A DNA stretch of 64,000 bases, taken from positions 62,001 to 126,000 of the forward strand of contig FPKD01000004.1 in NCBI GenBank assembly GCA_900119625.1. The letters run 5' to 3'. The translations under genes and the position numbers were made by a program. The stretch comes from Olsenella sp. kh2p3. Lineage in GTDB: Bacteria > Actinomycetota > Coriobacteriia > Coriobacteriales > Atopobiaceae. Positions 43,165-51,445 of the stretch are shown in pieces. Each line of letters begins with the position of its first letter. Position 1 is the first letter of the stretch. Under the pieces are notes generated by a model. The model was not told the DNA's origin and ran no database searches. It worked only from the letters and a program-made list of their open reading frames with translations.

Positions 43165-43189
43165 CGACAAGTACGCAGGAAGTGGCCCT

Positions 43190-43494
43190 CCGGCGTCGTT
43201 TTGGCGCCGGAGGGCGCGTTCTCGCAGCAATTACGTGCAAAGTCACTGTTCCGGCGTCGTTTTCTCGCCGGAGGGCGCACCTCGTGCGGAATCCCGTCGG
43301 GAACCCCCGTTGCGGCGTCGCTTTCTCGCCGGAGGGCGCGTTCTCGCAGCAGGTGCGTACGAGACCTTCGCTCCGGCGTCATTTCGACGCCGGAGCATGC
43401 GTTCTCGCAGCGATTACGTCCAAAGTCGCTGTTCCGGCGCCGCTTTCTCGCCGGAGGGCGCATCTCGTGCGGAATCCCGTCGGGAGCCTCCGTT
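43190..43494. repeat. 61-bp periodic hairpin array, locus 4 (five tandem units)
   Basis: Units start at 43190, 43251, 43312, 43373 and 43434, each exactly 61 bp, and a sixth CCGGCG begins at 43495. Every unit opens with a CCGGCG...CGCCGG hairpin. Linkers alternate between a GCAGC/GTACG form and a TCGTGCGGAATCCCGTCGGG form. Directly downstream of a lipoprotein gene. Not CRISPR: the unit-to-unit similarity extends through the linkers and there is no cas gene. Confidence 0.9.
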
Positions 43495-43518
43495 CCGGCG
43501 TCAGCCCAGGCCTCTTCC

Positions 43519-43586
43519 GATACAGATTCGTACCCGAATGTGTGACCCGCGCAGGTCGATACACATTCGGAGCGCGAATGTGTATC
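43519..43586. repeat. CGAATSTGTATC palindrome pair
   Basis: GATACAGATTCG..CGAATGTGTGAC at 43519 and a perfect GATACACATTCG-N5-CGAATGTGTATC at 43558-43586, joined by CCCGCGCAGGTC. The same pair with the same linker occurs at 57748-57849. Confidence 0.75.
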
Positions 43587-43688
43587 GCTTCATTGCCGCG
43601 ACGGTGTTGAATCCTCGCCGGAGGGCACGTTATCGCAGCAAGCGCATGCGAAAGCACCTTCTCCGCCGGCGATTTGGTCTCTGCCCCT

Positions 43689-43771
43689 CATAGGTTATCG
43701 CCATTTCTTAAACGATGGTGACGTTTGCCCAGTTGTCGCGTATCGGTTTTAAGAAATAGCGATAATCTATG
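43689..43771. repeat. Long palindrome with conserved loop, copy 2
   Basis: Arms CATAGGTTATCGCCATTTCT...(43689-43712) and complement (43748-43771) with two mismatches. Loop contains ACGTTTGCCCAGTTG (43721-43735) in an inner GAC/GTC stem. Arm sequence differs from copy 1 at 35608-35688. Confidence 0.8.
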
Positions 43772-43783
43772 CGCCATCGCCCC

Positions 43784-43828
43784 AGCGGGCGCCGGGCCAC
43801 CGGGCGCCGGGCCAGCGGGCGCCGGGCC
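43784..43828. repeat. 15-bp tandem repeat, three units
   Basis: (A)(G/C)CGGGCGCCGGGCC repeated three times, 16 bp before the end of the AlkD-like gene. Confidence 0.7.
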
Positions 43829-43843
43829 CGTCGGACGGCGCAC

Positions 43844-44548
43844 CTACCCGCGCAGACGACACAGCGCATCCTTGGTCTCAGCGGGCACGCGCAGGCTCTC
43901 GATGCCCTTGCGGATTGCCATGCGCCGAAGCTGCGGGTCAAGCTCGGGCGACGCAATAGCAGCAAGTGCATCGTCCTCGTGGGGGACAAGCGCCTCGGCA
44001 AGGTACCAGGCAATCATCATGCGCACGTAGTACTCGCCGTTGTCGGCCGCAATCGCCATGCGCAGCTGCGAGGGGTCATATCCCTTACCAAGAAGGTCCC
44101 GCATGAGCATCGAGACGCCAAAGCGCCTGGTGTAGGTATGCTCGGAGCCCATCCAGCGCTGGGCGAGTGGGAGCAGCGCCTCCCGCTGCCGACCGTTCAG
44201 GGCCTTCTCGTCATGAAACGCGCGCGGGTTGAGCGCGTCGCACACGCACCAGTTGTCCACAAAGGGGAGAAGTGCGTCCAACAGGCGCACGGCCGGCTCC
44301 ACCTCGCGCGTCTCGTTGAGCGCGAAGGCGTGGACCAGGTACTCCTCGTACCAGCGATGCGGCAGCTCGCCGAGAAACGCGTCGCGGTCGCCCGAGCGGG
44401 AGACCTCCCTCGCCAGCCGGCGCAGCTTGGGAACCCGCACGCCAAGCATGGTCGCGGGGTCGGCCGTCGCCACCACCCGCGCGTTGAACTCGCGGTACTG
44501 GCCGTCCTTGTCGGCAAGCTCGCGCAGCCTGTCCTCGACCCACTGCAT
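43844..44548 (-). CDS. DNA alkylation repair protein (AlkD-like)
   Basis: 234-aa HEAT-repeat-like helical protein. LGVRVPKLRRLAREV, PHRWYEEYLVHAFALNETRE, LPFVDNWCVCDAL, and WMGSEHTYTRRFGVSMLMRD match AlkC/AlkD-type glycosylases that remove alkylated purines; WCVCDAL includes the Trp-Asp region implicated in catalysis. Cytoplasmic. 27 nt before it in the same direction is a small hypothetical gene, so the two may be co-transcribed. Confidence 0.85.
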   Translation of the reverse strand: MQWVEDRLRELADKDGQYREFNARVVATADPATMLGVRVPKLRRLAREVSRSGDRDAFLGELPHRWYEEYLVHAFALNETREVEPAVRLLDALLPFVDNWCVCDALNPRAFHDEKALNGRQREALLPLAQRWMGSEHTYTRRFGVSMLMRDLLGKGYDPSQLRMAIAADNGEYYVRMMIAWYLAEALVPHEDDALAAIASPELDPQLRRMAIRKGIESLRVPAETKDALCRLRG

Positions 44549-44575
44549 AGATCCGCCTTCCCCGGCCAGCGTTGC

Positions 44576-44821
44576 CTACATGACGCAGCTCATGCCGCGA
44601 TCGCCGCGGTCCGCGTCGCCGAGCACGTATTTCGTGCTCGCACGGGCCATGTTGAGCTCGGCCAGCTCAAGCTCGCCGTCGATGTAGGGCTGGTAGAACT
44701 TGTCGATGCCGCAAGCGTCCAGCGAGCAGTCCCCGCAGTCGTCGCCCCAGGCAAGCGCCTCGGCAACGATCTGGATGCGCTCCTCGCGCGTGGTGTCAGC
44801 GATTCTCGTGCTTCTCGTCAT
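44576..44821 (-). CDS. Small conserved-looking acidic protein
   Basis: 81 aa from ATG at 44821 with AAGGAGG upstream; a longer frame has no site. DDCGDCSLDACGIDKFYQPY contains three Cys in a tight cluster and could bind metal. The family is not recognised. Gene order suggests co-transcription with the alkylation-repair gene downstream. Confidence 0.65.
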   Translation of the reverse strand: MTRSTRIADTTREERIQIVAEALAWGDDCGDCSLDACGIDKFYQPYIDGELELAELNMARASTKYVLGDADRGDRGMSCVM

Positions 44822-44904
44822 GCGTGCCTCCTTGGACTGTGACCCAGTATGACACGGTGGACGCGATGAGCGCTCCATGGTCTCAATGCATCAGGCACAC
44901 CTTG

Positions 44905-44982
44905 CATTCGCTTCTTTTATATACTAATAACGGAAGTGAATTTAACTTCGCTTCCGTTATTTCATACTAAGAGAAGCGAATG
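44905..44982. promoter_or_regulatory. 78-bp nested palindrome upstream of fic-like gene
   Basis: CATTCGCTTCT (44905-44915)/AGAAGCGAATG (44972-44982) and AATAACGGAAG (44926-44936)/CTTCCGTTATT (44951-44961) share the same centre (44943.5). The structure ends 11 bp before the ATG. Probable operator/promoter of the Fic gene. Confidence 0.75.
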
Positions 44983-44993
44983 GCGGTTTGCAC

Positions 44994-46193
44994 ATGAGCG
45001 GTTGGCCGTGCGTGACATTCGATACGGTGCCTTGGCACTTTGACCCGGACGCGCTTGAAGGCGTCTCAAAGAGCGCACGCAGGAAGATTGGCAGCACATA
45101 CCAAGCTGCAGTCCCGCCCTTCATTGCGGAGCAAGAGGTGAGCCTTCCGCATGAGGTTGAGACTCGTATACAAGAAGTGCTTGTTCTTCTTGGCCGCTTT
45201 GATGGCGAGCAGCGGTCGAAGGGGTATCAGCTTCCAAACTTGCTGCTTCGCAGCGAGTCGTCGGCAAGCTCCCAGATTGAGAGTCTTACCTCGAGCGCTC
45301 GAAACGTGGCTTTTGCCGAGTTGTCTGACAGCGCTCCAGAAAACGCTCGTCTCATTGCAGGCAACATTGCTGCCATGAACAGGGCACTAGACTTGCCGGG
45401 TGGCATTACCGTGGACGGAATCCTCTCTGTTCATGAGGCTCTGATCAACCGAGGGGGGCAGACGTTTGTCGGCCAGCTTCGCCACGAGCAGGTCTGGGTT
45501 GGGGGAACCCCATATAGCCCCCATGGAGCGACTTTTGTCCCACCGGTCTCCGAACGCGTTCCTAGTCTCCTGAACGACCTGGTGGCGTTTGCGAGCCGCA
45601 GAGATGTGGGCGCGGTGGCGAAGGCGGCGATCATTCATGCGCAGCTGGAGACGATTCATCCGTTTGTTGATGGTAACGGCAGAACTGGTCGCGCCCTCAT
45701 CCACAAGGTACTTCGCGACGAAGGGGTGCTCACATATGCAACGCTCCCGGTCTCTGCGGGACTTCTCCATAACATTGATGCCTATCTGGATTCAATTGCC
45801 AACTATCAGCAAGGCGACATCGCTGGGGTTGTATCCCAGCTGACGAATGCGCTGGAACTCTCCTGCCATGTAGGATACAGAGCTTCAAGAGAGCTTGATG
45901 CCGTGATGGAGGGATGGAGCGCAGCAATGACTGAGCGGCATGGTGCGAGGATACGAGAGCTGCCGTCTCTGCTGGTTCGCCAGCCGGTCGTAGACATTGC
46001 CTTTGTCGCACATGAACTCTCGATTACTTCTCGCGCTGCATCTGCGCTGGTGAATAGGGCGTGCGAGTACGGGATGCTCCGTCCCATGGGGAACAGGCGG
46101 CGTGGAGAGTATTTCCAGTCTGATGCCATACTCCATGTGCTTGACCAGATCTCAGATGTCCAGGGAATCAGGCGTATGCTTTCTGGTCTGTGA
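44994..46193 (+). CDS. Fic family protein
   Basis: 399 aa. An N-terminal Fic_N domain, inhibitory helix SSQIES at 92-97 (close to S/TxxxEG/N, with S last), the complete Fic core HPFVDGNGRTGR at 222-233, and a C-terminal winged helix (ELSITSRAASALVNRACEYG). Class II self-inhibited AMP-transferase (or reversible AMPylase/deAMPylase). ATG at 44994; a TTG 6 nt earlier is possible. No antitoxin gene; inhibition is internal. Single gene with a nested palindrome upstream. Confidence 0.9.
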   Translation: MSGWPCVTFDTVPWHFDPDALEGVSKSARRKIGSTYQAAVPPFIAEQEVSLPHEVETRIQEVLVLLGRFDGEQRSKGYQLPNLLLRSESSASSQIESLTSSARNVAFAELSDSAPENARLIAGNIAAMNRALDLPGGITVDGILSVHEALINRGGQTFVGQLRHEQVWVGGTPYSPHGATFVPPVSERVPSLLNDLVAFASRRDVGAVAKAAIIHAQLETIHPFVDGNGRTGRALIHKVLRDEGVLTYATLPVSAGLLHNIDAYLDSIANYQQGDIAGVVSQLTNALELSCHVGYRASRELDAVMEGWSAAMTERHGARIRELPSLLVRQPVVDIAFVAHELSITSRAASALVNRACEYGMLRPMGNRRRGEYFQSDAILHVLDQISDVQGIRRMLSGL

Positions 46194-46301
46194 GTCCGCA
46201 GAGTGCTCGTCCGTCTCGGCATTTTGTGCAATGCCGCGCGCGTGGCCCTGCGTTAGCTACAATACGCGAGGTCAGTTGCATAGAAACAAGATGGGAAGCA
46301 C

Positions 46302-47915
46302 ATGCCTAGCATTGCGGAACAGGTGGCCTCGCGGCGCACCTTTGCCATAATCTCGCACCCGGACGCCGGCAAGACGACGCTTACCGAGAAGCTCCTGCTC
46401 TACACCGGCAGCATCCAGACGGCGGGCTCGGTTAAGGGCAAGGCCAGCGCGCGTCACGCGGTCTCGGACTGGATGGACATCGAGAAGGAGCGCGGCATCT
46501 CCGTGACCTCCTCCGTCCTGCAGTTCACCTACAACGGCTCCTGCGTGAATATCCTTGACACCCCCGGCCACCAGGACTTCTCCGAGGACACCTACCGCAC
46601 GCTCATGGCTGCCGACGCGGCGGTCATGGTCATCGACGGCGCGAAGGGCGTCGAGGCCCAGACCATCAAGCTCTTCAAGGTCTGCACCCTGCGCCACATC
46701 CCCATCTTCACCTTCGTGAACAAGCTCGACCACGACACGCGTGACCCCTTCGACCTCATGGAGGAGATCGAGGACGTGCTGGGGATCGGCACCTATCCCA
46801 TGACCTGGCCCATTGGCTCGGGGCGCAACTTCAAGGGCGTCTTCGACCGCAACTCTCGCCGTGTGATTGCCTTCGAGGGAGACGGCCACGCAAACGCCAC
46901 CAAGAAGGTGGGCGAGATCGAGGCCGAGCTGGGCGACCCCGCGCTGGACGAGCTTATCGGCGAGGAGAACCACAAGAACCTGATGGACGACATCGAGCTG
47001 CTCGATGGCGCGGACAACGAGTTTGACCTCAATGCCGTTCGCCACGGCCGCCTGACGCCGGTGTTCTTTGGCTCGGCCCTCACCAACTTTGGCGTGGAGC
47101 CCTTCCTCAAGGACTTCCTGCGCCTGGCCCCGCCGCCGCTCTCCTACACCGACACGTTGAGCGGCGAGGCCGTGGACCCCTCGCGCGACGAGTTCTCGGG
47201 CTTTGTCTTCAAGATCCAGGCCAACATGGACCGCCGCCACCGCGACCGCATCGCCTTCGTGCGCATCTGCTCGGGGAAGTTCGAGCGCGGCATGGACGCC
47301 TACCACATGCAAGGTGACCGCACCATCAAGCTTGCAACCGGTACGGCGATGATGGCAGACGACCGCGCCACTGTGGACGAGGCGTACGCCGGCGACATCG
47401 TGGGCCTCTTCGACCCGGGCCTCTTCTCGATTGGCGACACCATCTGCGCGCCGGGCATGCGCGTGCAGTACCCGCCCATCCCCACCTTTGCGCCCGAGCA
47501 CTTCGCCCGCATCACGCAGGTGGACACCCTCAAGCGCAAGCAGTTCGTGAAGGGCATGGAGGAGCTGGCGCAGGAGGGCGCGATCCAGATCTTCCGCGAG
47601 CTTGGGACGGGCCTCGAGAGCGTCATTGTGGGCGCCGTGGGCGTGCTGCAGTTTGAGGTGCTGGAGCAGCGCCTTAGGAGCGAGTATCACGTCGAGGTGA
47701 GCAGGACGTCGCTGCCGTACTCGATCATCCGCTGGATTCAGAACTCGCCCGACGAGCTGGACGTTCGCACGCTCAAACTCACGCGCGAGACCTGCCGCGT
47801 GGAGGACATGCGCGGCGGCCGGCTGCTGCTGTTCACGAGCGACTGGAACCTGGACTGGGCCATCGAGCACAACCCAGACCTGCGCCTCTCGGAGTTTGGC
47901 AACGTCACCTTCTAG
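46302..47915 (+). CDS. prfC: Peptide chain release factor 3
   Basis: 537-aa GTPase, full length. G1 HPDAGKTTLTEK, G2/G3 RGISVTSSV and DTPGHQDFSEDT, G4 VNKLDHDTRD. Domain II and the RF3-specific C-terminal domain (LQFEVLEQRLRSEYHVEV) are present. It removes RF1/RF2 from the ribosome after termination. ATG at 46302 follows GGGAAG. Single gene with a hairpin terminator-like repeat downstream. Confidence 0.97.
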   Translation: MPSIAEQVASRRTFAIISHPDAGKTTLTEKLLLYTGSIQTAGSVKGKASARHAVSDWMDIEKERGISVTSSVLQFTYNGSCVNILDTPGHQDFSEDTYRTLMAADAAVMVIDGAKGVEAQTIKLFKVCTLRHIPIFTFVNKLDHDTRDPFDLMEEIEDVLGIGTYPMTWPIGSGRNFKGVFDRNSRRVIAFEGDGHANATKKVGEIEAELGDPALDELIGEENHKNLMDDIELLDGADNEFDLNAVRHGRLTPVFFGSALTNFGVEPFLKDFLRLAPPPLSYTDTLSGEAVDPSRDEFSGFVFKIQANMDRRHRDRIAFVRICSGKFERGMDAYHMQGDRTIKLATGTAMMADDRATVDEAYAGDIVGLFDPGLFSIGDTICAPGMRVQYPPIPTFAPEHFARITQVDTLKRKQFVKGMEELAQEGAIQIFRELGTGLESVIVGAVGVLQFEVLEQRLRSEYHVEVSRTSLPYSIIRWIQNSPDELDVRTLKLTRETCRVEDMRGGRLLLFTSDWNLDWAIEHNPDLRLSEFGNVTF

Positions 47916-47925
47916 CGGGGTTTTC

Positions 47926-47957
47926 TTCCCCGGCAATGGAATCCCGTTGCCGGGGAA
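47926..47957 (+). terminator. CCCGGCAA/TTGCCGGG hairpin after prfC (family C)
   Basis: TTCCCCGGCAA and TTGCCGGGGAA (11 bp) around TGGAATCCCG. Same motif at 53270-53301 and 55743-55774. Between convergent genes, so probably a bidirectional terminator. Confidence 0.65.
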
Positions 47958-47973
47958 CTTAATCCCGCGGGCG

Positions 47974-49161
47974 CTAGGCCACCTGGGCGCGGGAGCGGCT
48001 GCGTCCCAGCGCCAGGCCTACCAGGACGGCGGCCACGCCGAACAGGGCGCAGATGCCCAGGTTCCCCACGAGCGGTAGCACCGTTGCGGTGCTCACCTCG
48101 CCCATGCCGGCAGCGCCTTCCACCACCAGCGTCACCCAGTACGCCGGCGTGAAGTGCGCCACGGCGAGAAGCTCGTCGGGCAGCAGCGAGAGACCCGTCC
48201 ACGCCCCGCCGAGAAACGACATCACCATGCCCAGGATGTTCGCAAGCGCGTTGGCGGCGTTCTCGCTCACGCCAAGCTGCCCGGCGAGAAAGCCAACGCT
48301 TGCGGACACCAGCGCATAGACGAGAAGCGCTGCCCCCACAAGCGCCACCTGCACGGGTGAGCTCGCCAGCGCAGAGCCGCCAAGCACCGCAACCTCAAGG
48401 CCAAAGTTCCACGCCCAGGCGATAAGCGCAATCGTGACGCAGGCGCCGAGAAGCGCCAGGTTGCGCGCATGGGCGGGTTCGGGCGAGGCCAGCCTGCGGT
48501 CGCGCACGGGCTGGCGTCCTACGGAGGACATGAGCACCGCGATGCAGACCATCGCGCTCGAGAAGATGGGGTACGAGGCGAACTCCGCAGCTGCGACGAT
48601 GCTCGCCGGCAGCGGTGCCGCAGCCTGCTCAATCATGCTCACCCGGGTGGAGCCCTCCCACGACGCGTCCGTGGCGGCAATCACGTCCGCCCCGCTGCCG
48701 CCCAGCGTTGCCGCCATGCCGTAGAGCCCGTCGGCGTAGCCGGTGGCCTCCACGTCCACAAGCCTGCCGGCGCCCGAGTAGTACGAGACGTACGTCTCGA
48801 GGTTGGGCGCCTCCGTGCCCTGCCGTGCCGCGTCGAGCAGCCCCTCTCCCCAGCCCGCGGGAATAACGAGCAGGTAGCTCACCTGGTCGCGCGCAACGGC
48901 ATCCTGGATGGCGCGCTTCTCGTCCGCCACGTCCACCTGGTTGTTGCCGGCAAGCACGTGGCTCGCAAGCGCGGCCGAGAGCTCGGAGCCGTCGCGGTCG
49001 ATGACGGCCACGTTCACGGAGGTCGGCTGGAACTCGCCTGTGGCGGCCGAGCTTGTGGAGAGTCCGATAGTCACGCCTACGAGCGAAAGCATGACCAGGT
49101 AGATGGCTATGTAGACCCGGTGGGAGAGAAAGATCTTGAGGTAGGTCCTAAAGGTGGTCAT
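47974..49161 (-). CDS. ABC-2 type transporter permease
   Basis: 395 aa. First helix FLSHRVYIAIYLVMLSLVGV, an extracytoplasmic segment of about 150 residues (NVAVIDRDGSELSAALASHV) and five to six C-terminal helices, the ABC-2/YhgE-like layout. Overlaps the previous permease by 14 bp. With the other permease and the ATPase it forms a heterodimeric exporter, probably of peptides, antibiotics or lipids. A two-component system is divergent from the operon. Confidence 0.88.
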   Translation of the reverse strand: MTTFRTYLKIFLSHRVYIAIYLVMLSLVGVTIGLSTSSAATGEFQPTSVNVAVIDRDGSELSAALASHVLAGNNQVDVADEKRAIQDAVARDQVSYLLVIPAGWGEGLLDAARQGTEAPNLETYVSYYSGAGRLVDVEATGYADGLYGMAATLGGSGADVIAATDASWEGSTRVSMIEQAAAPLPASIVAAAEFASYPIFSSAMVCIAVLMSSVGRQPVRDRRLASPEPAHARNLALLGACVTIALIAWAWNFGLEVAVLGGSALASSPVQVALVGAALLVYALVSASVGFLAGQLGVSENAANALANILGMVMSFLGGAWTGLSLLPDELLAVAHFTPAYWVTLVVEGAAGMGEVSTATVLPLVGNLGICALFGVAAVLVGLALGRSRSRAQVA

Positions 49162-50317
49162 ACGAGGTCCTCCTCATGCGCATGGACGCGAGGGCGAGAA
49201 AAACGAGCGCCATTATCAGCAGGGCGACGAAGCTCTCGAGAAATGCGCTGGGCGTGTCGTAGTACAGCAGCGAGTAGAAGCAGTTGGTTGTCTGCCAGAG
49301 GGGGTTTGCGTGCGCAAGTGCCGGCGCCGTGGCCTCGATAGAGTCTGCAAGCTGCTGCGAGGCAGTGCCGTAGAGGCCCGTGAAGAGCGAGAGCAGGCAG
49401 GTAATGCCGGATATCATGCCCGTCTCCATGTGCGTGACGGTTCCGCAGAGAGCACCGGCCGCACACGCCATGAGCGACGATGCCGCAAGCGCGCCAACCA
49501 CCCCGGGGACGTTGTCGCCAAAGGGAACGCCCGCAACGCCCCACATGAAGAGGGTCGCCGCAAGCAGGCACGCAAGCTGGCAAAGCCACGCGCCGAGAAG
49601 CGCTCCCACGAGCATGCGCCAGCGAGGCACGGCGGCGAGCGTCTGTCGGGCGCCTAGCGGCCCCGCGGTGGGGAGAAGCCGGCGCACCGAGTCCATAGCG
49701 GCGGTGGCTCCCATGCCGGCGGCCATGGCGAGAAGCGCGTAGTAGTAGCGTGCGTCGGCGCTGGGCGGGTTCTTGGTTGCGGAGAGCTGCACCGTCTGGA
49801 CGGCGTTGCCGGTAAAGGCGCTTTGGGCATCGCCCGTGGCGAGAAGCTCCGGCCGCGTGACCGCGACCTTCTCGACGGCGTTTCGCGCGTGCAGGTAGAA
49901 GTCGAGAACCTCGACGAGAAACGAGGTGGGGAGGCTGCCGTTCTCGGCGATGCCCGCGTGGGTAACGTTGAGCCGCGGCGTGCCCTCGCCGTCCACCGTG
50001 AGGTAGGCGTCAACCTCGCCCGCGTCTGCCGCGGCCTTCGCCTCCGCGGCGCTCTCGTAGTAGGTCACGTCGCAAATGTGCTGATCGGATGAGGCGTCCG
50101 AGATTGCCTGGATTGTCTCGTCCAGTCCGATGGCAGCCGTGTAGCTCTCGTCGCGTACCACGCCCAGCGTGGAGCCCACTGCGGTGTAGGCGTCTTCGAT
50201 TCCCGAGAACATGCCCATGAAGATGCAGGTCATGATGATGGGGAAGGCCAGCACCCACACAAGGAGGGCCTTGTCGCGCACGAGCGAGAGCACGCTGTTC
50301 CTTAGGCTTGCGAGCAT
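49148..50317 (-). CDS. ABC-2 type transporter permease
   Basis: 389 aa with the same layout as the next permease: N-terminal helix SLVRDKALLVWVLAFPIIMT, a large external loop, then C-terminal helices including VVGALAASSLMACAAGAL and SAFLESFVALLIMALVFLAL. Starts 9 nt after the ATPase gene stop. Partner of the permease at 47974. Confidence 0.88.
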   Translation of the reverse strand: MLASLRNSVLSLVRDKALLVWVLAFPIIMTCIFMGMFSGIEDAYTAVGSTLGVVRDESYTAAIGLDETIQAISDASSDQHICDVTYYESAAEAKAAADAGEVDAYLTVDGEGTPRLNVTHAGIAENGSLPTSFLVEVLDFYLHARNAVEKVAVTRPELLATGDAQSAFTGNAVQTVQLSATKNPPSADARYYYALLAMAAGMGATAAMDSVRRLLPTAGPLGARQTLAAVPRWRMLVGALLGAWLCQLACLLAATLFMWGVAGVPFGDNVPGVVGALAASSLMACAAGALCGTVTHMETGMISGITCLLSLFTGLYGTASQQLADSIEATAPALAHANPLWQTTNCFYSLLYYDTPSAFLESFVALLIMALVFLALASMRMRRTSYDHL

Positions 50318-50326
50318 GGTTGCCCC

Positions 50327-51280
50327 CTAGGCCTCGTCGCGCAGGGCGCGGCCAGTGATCTCGAGGAAGACGTCGTTCAGCGTGGGCGGCTCGGAGAGCA
50401 CGCGCCCGTACGAGACGCCCGCCCCCGAGAGCACGCCCAGAACGTCCGCCAGGTTGTGCGCGCCCGAGGTGCACTGCACGTGCAGCACGCTCGCGTCCAT
50501 CTCGGCCGCGCGCACGTGGGGGAGTGACCGCACACGCTCGAGCGTTGCGTCGCCCATCTCGCCCACCTCCACCGAGATCTTCTCGCCTGTCCCAATCATG
50601 CCCTTGAGCTCGTCGGCGGTGCCGCTTGCCACGCTGCGCCCGTGGTCCATGATCATGATGCGCGAGCAGAGCCGCTCGACCTCCTCCATGTAGTGCGAGG
50701 TGTAGATTACCGTGGCGCCCTCGTCGTTGAGGCGCTCGATGCCCGAGAGGATGGACTCGCGACTCTGCGGGTCCACGGCCACGGTGGGCTCGTCCATGAT
50801 GATGAGCTCCGGTCGGTGCGCGATGCCGCAGGCGATGTTGAGGCGCCTAAGCAGGCCGCCGGAGAGCTTCTTGGGACGGAAGCCCTCGAACTTCTGGAGA
50901 CCCACAAAGTCGATGGCCGCATCCACCAGCTCGCGGCGGCGCGCACGGTCGCTCACGTAGAGCGCGCAGAAGCTGTCCACGTTCTCGCGCACGGTGAGCT
51001 CGTCGAAGACGGCGACCTCCTGCGGCACCACGCCAATGCGGCGCTTGAGCTGGTAGCTGGTGGGGCGCATGGGCTGGCCAAAGAGCTCAATCTCGCCGTG
51101 GTCGTACGAGAGGAGCTGCAGGATGCAGTTGATGGTCGTGGTCTTGCCCGAGCCGTTGGGGCCGAGAAGCCCAAACACCTCGCCAGGGACGATGTCAAGC
51201 GACAGATGGTCCACGGCCACCAGCTCCCCGTAGCGCTTGACCAGGTTGCGGATGCGAACGACCGCCTCGTTAGACGCCAT
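50327..51280 (-). CDS. ABC transporter ATP-binding protein
   Basis: 317 aa. Walker A GPNGSGKT, Q-loop VVPQEVAVFDEL, signature LSGGLLRRLNIACG, Walker B LIIMDEPTVAVD, H-loop YTSHYMEEVE, then a DUF4162-like C-terminal tail. ATG at 51280 with GAGAGGAG upstream. First gene of the exporter operon. Divergent from a HisKA_3/LuxR two-component system that probably regulates it. Confidence 0.92.
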   Translation of the reverse strand: MASNEAVVRIRNLVKRYGELVAVDHLSLDIVPGEVFGLLGPNGSGKTTTINCILQLLSYDHGEIELFGQPMRPTSYQLKRRIGVVPQEVAVFDELTVRENVDSFCALYVSDRARRRELVDAAIDFVGLQKFEGFRPKKLSGGLLRRLNIACGIAHRPELIIMDEPTVAVDPQSRESILSGIERLNDEGATVIYTSHYMEEVERLCSRIMIMDHGRSVASGTADELKGMIGTGEKISVEVGEMGDATLERVRSLPHVRAAEMDASVLHVQCTSGAHNLADVLGVLSGAGVSYGRVLSEPPTLNDVFLEITGRALRDEA

Positions 51281-51370
51281 GTGGGCTCCTCTCGTCTGCC
51301 TTGGGAACAGTGTCGCGCGGTGTGCGTCGGGCGGGAAGTGAGCGGAGTCACCGGTTGCACCGGTTGGGCG

Positions 51371-51438
51371 TGACAAATGTCATGGCTTTGCCCGACTGTC
51401 GGCGGGAGGGGCGGAGAATTGCGTGGCGTCCGTATAAT
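51371..51438 (+). promoter_or_regulatory. Promoter of a leaderless kinase gene and nearby dyad
   Basis: TATAAT at 51433-51438 ends 7 nt before the kinase ATG (51446), which fits a leaderless transcript; no ribosome-binding site is seen. TGACA-AA-TGTCA (51371-51382) is a perfect dyad in the divergent region, a candidate response-regulator site. Confidence 0.5.
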
Positions 51439-51445
51439 TGCGGCT

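Noticed and set aside
43190..43494. Possible CRISPR array because of even spacing
   Set aside because: The hairpin and most linkers vary together and there is no constant repeat plus unique spacer pattern; no cas genes nearby.
43154..43693. 179-codon frame over the hairpin array
   Set aside because: It only reflects the 61-bp repeats, which create repeated open frames by chance.
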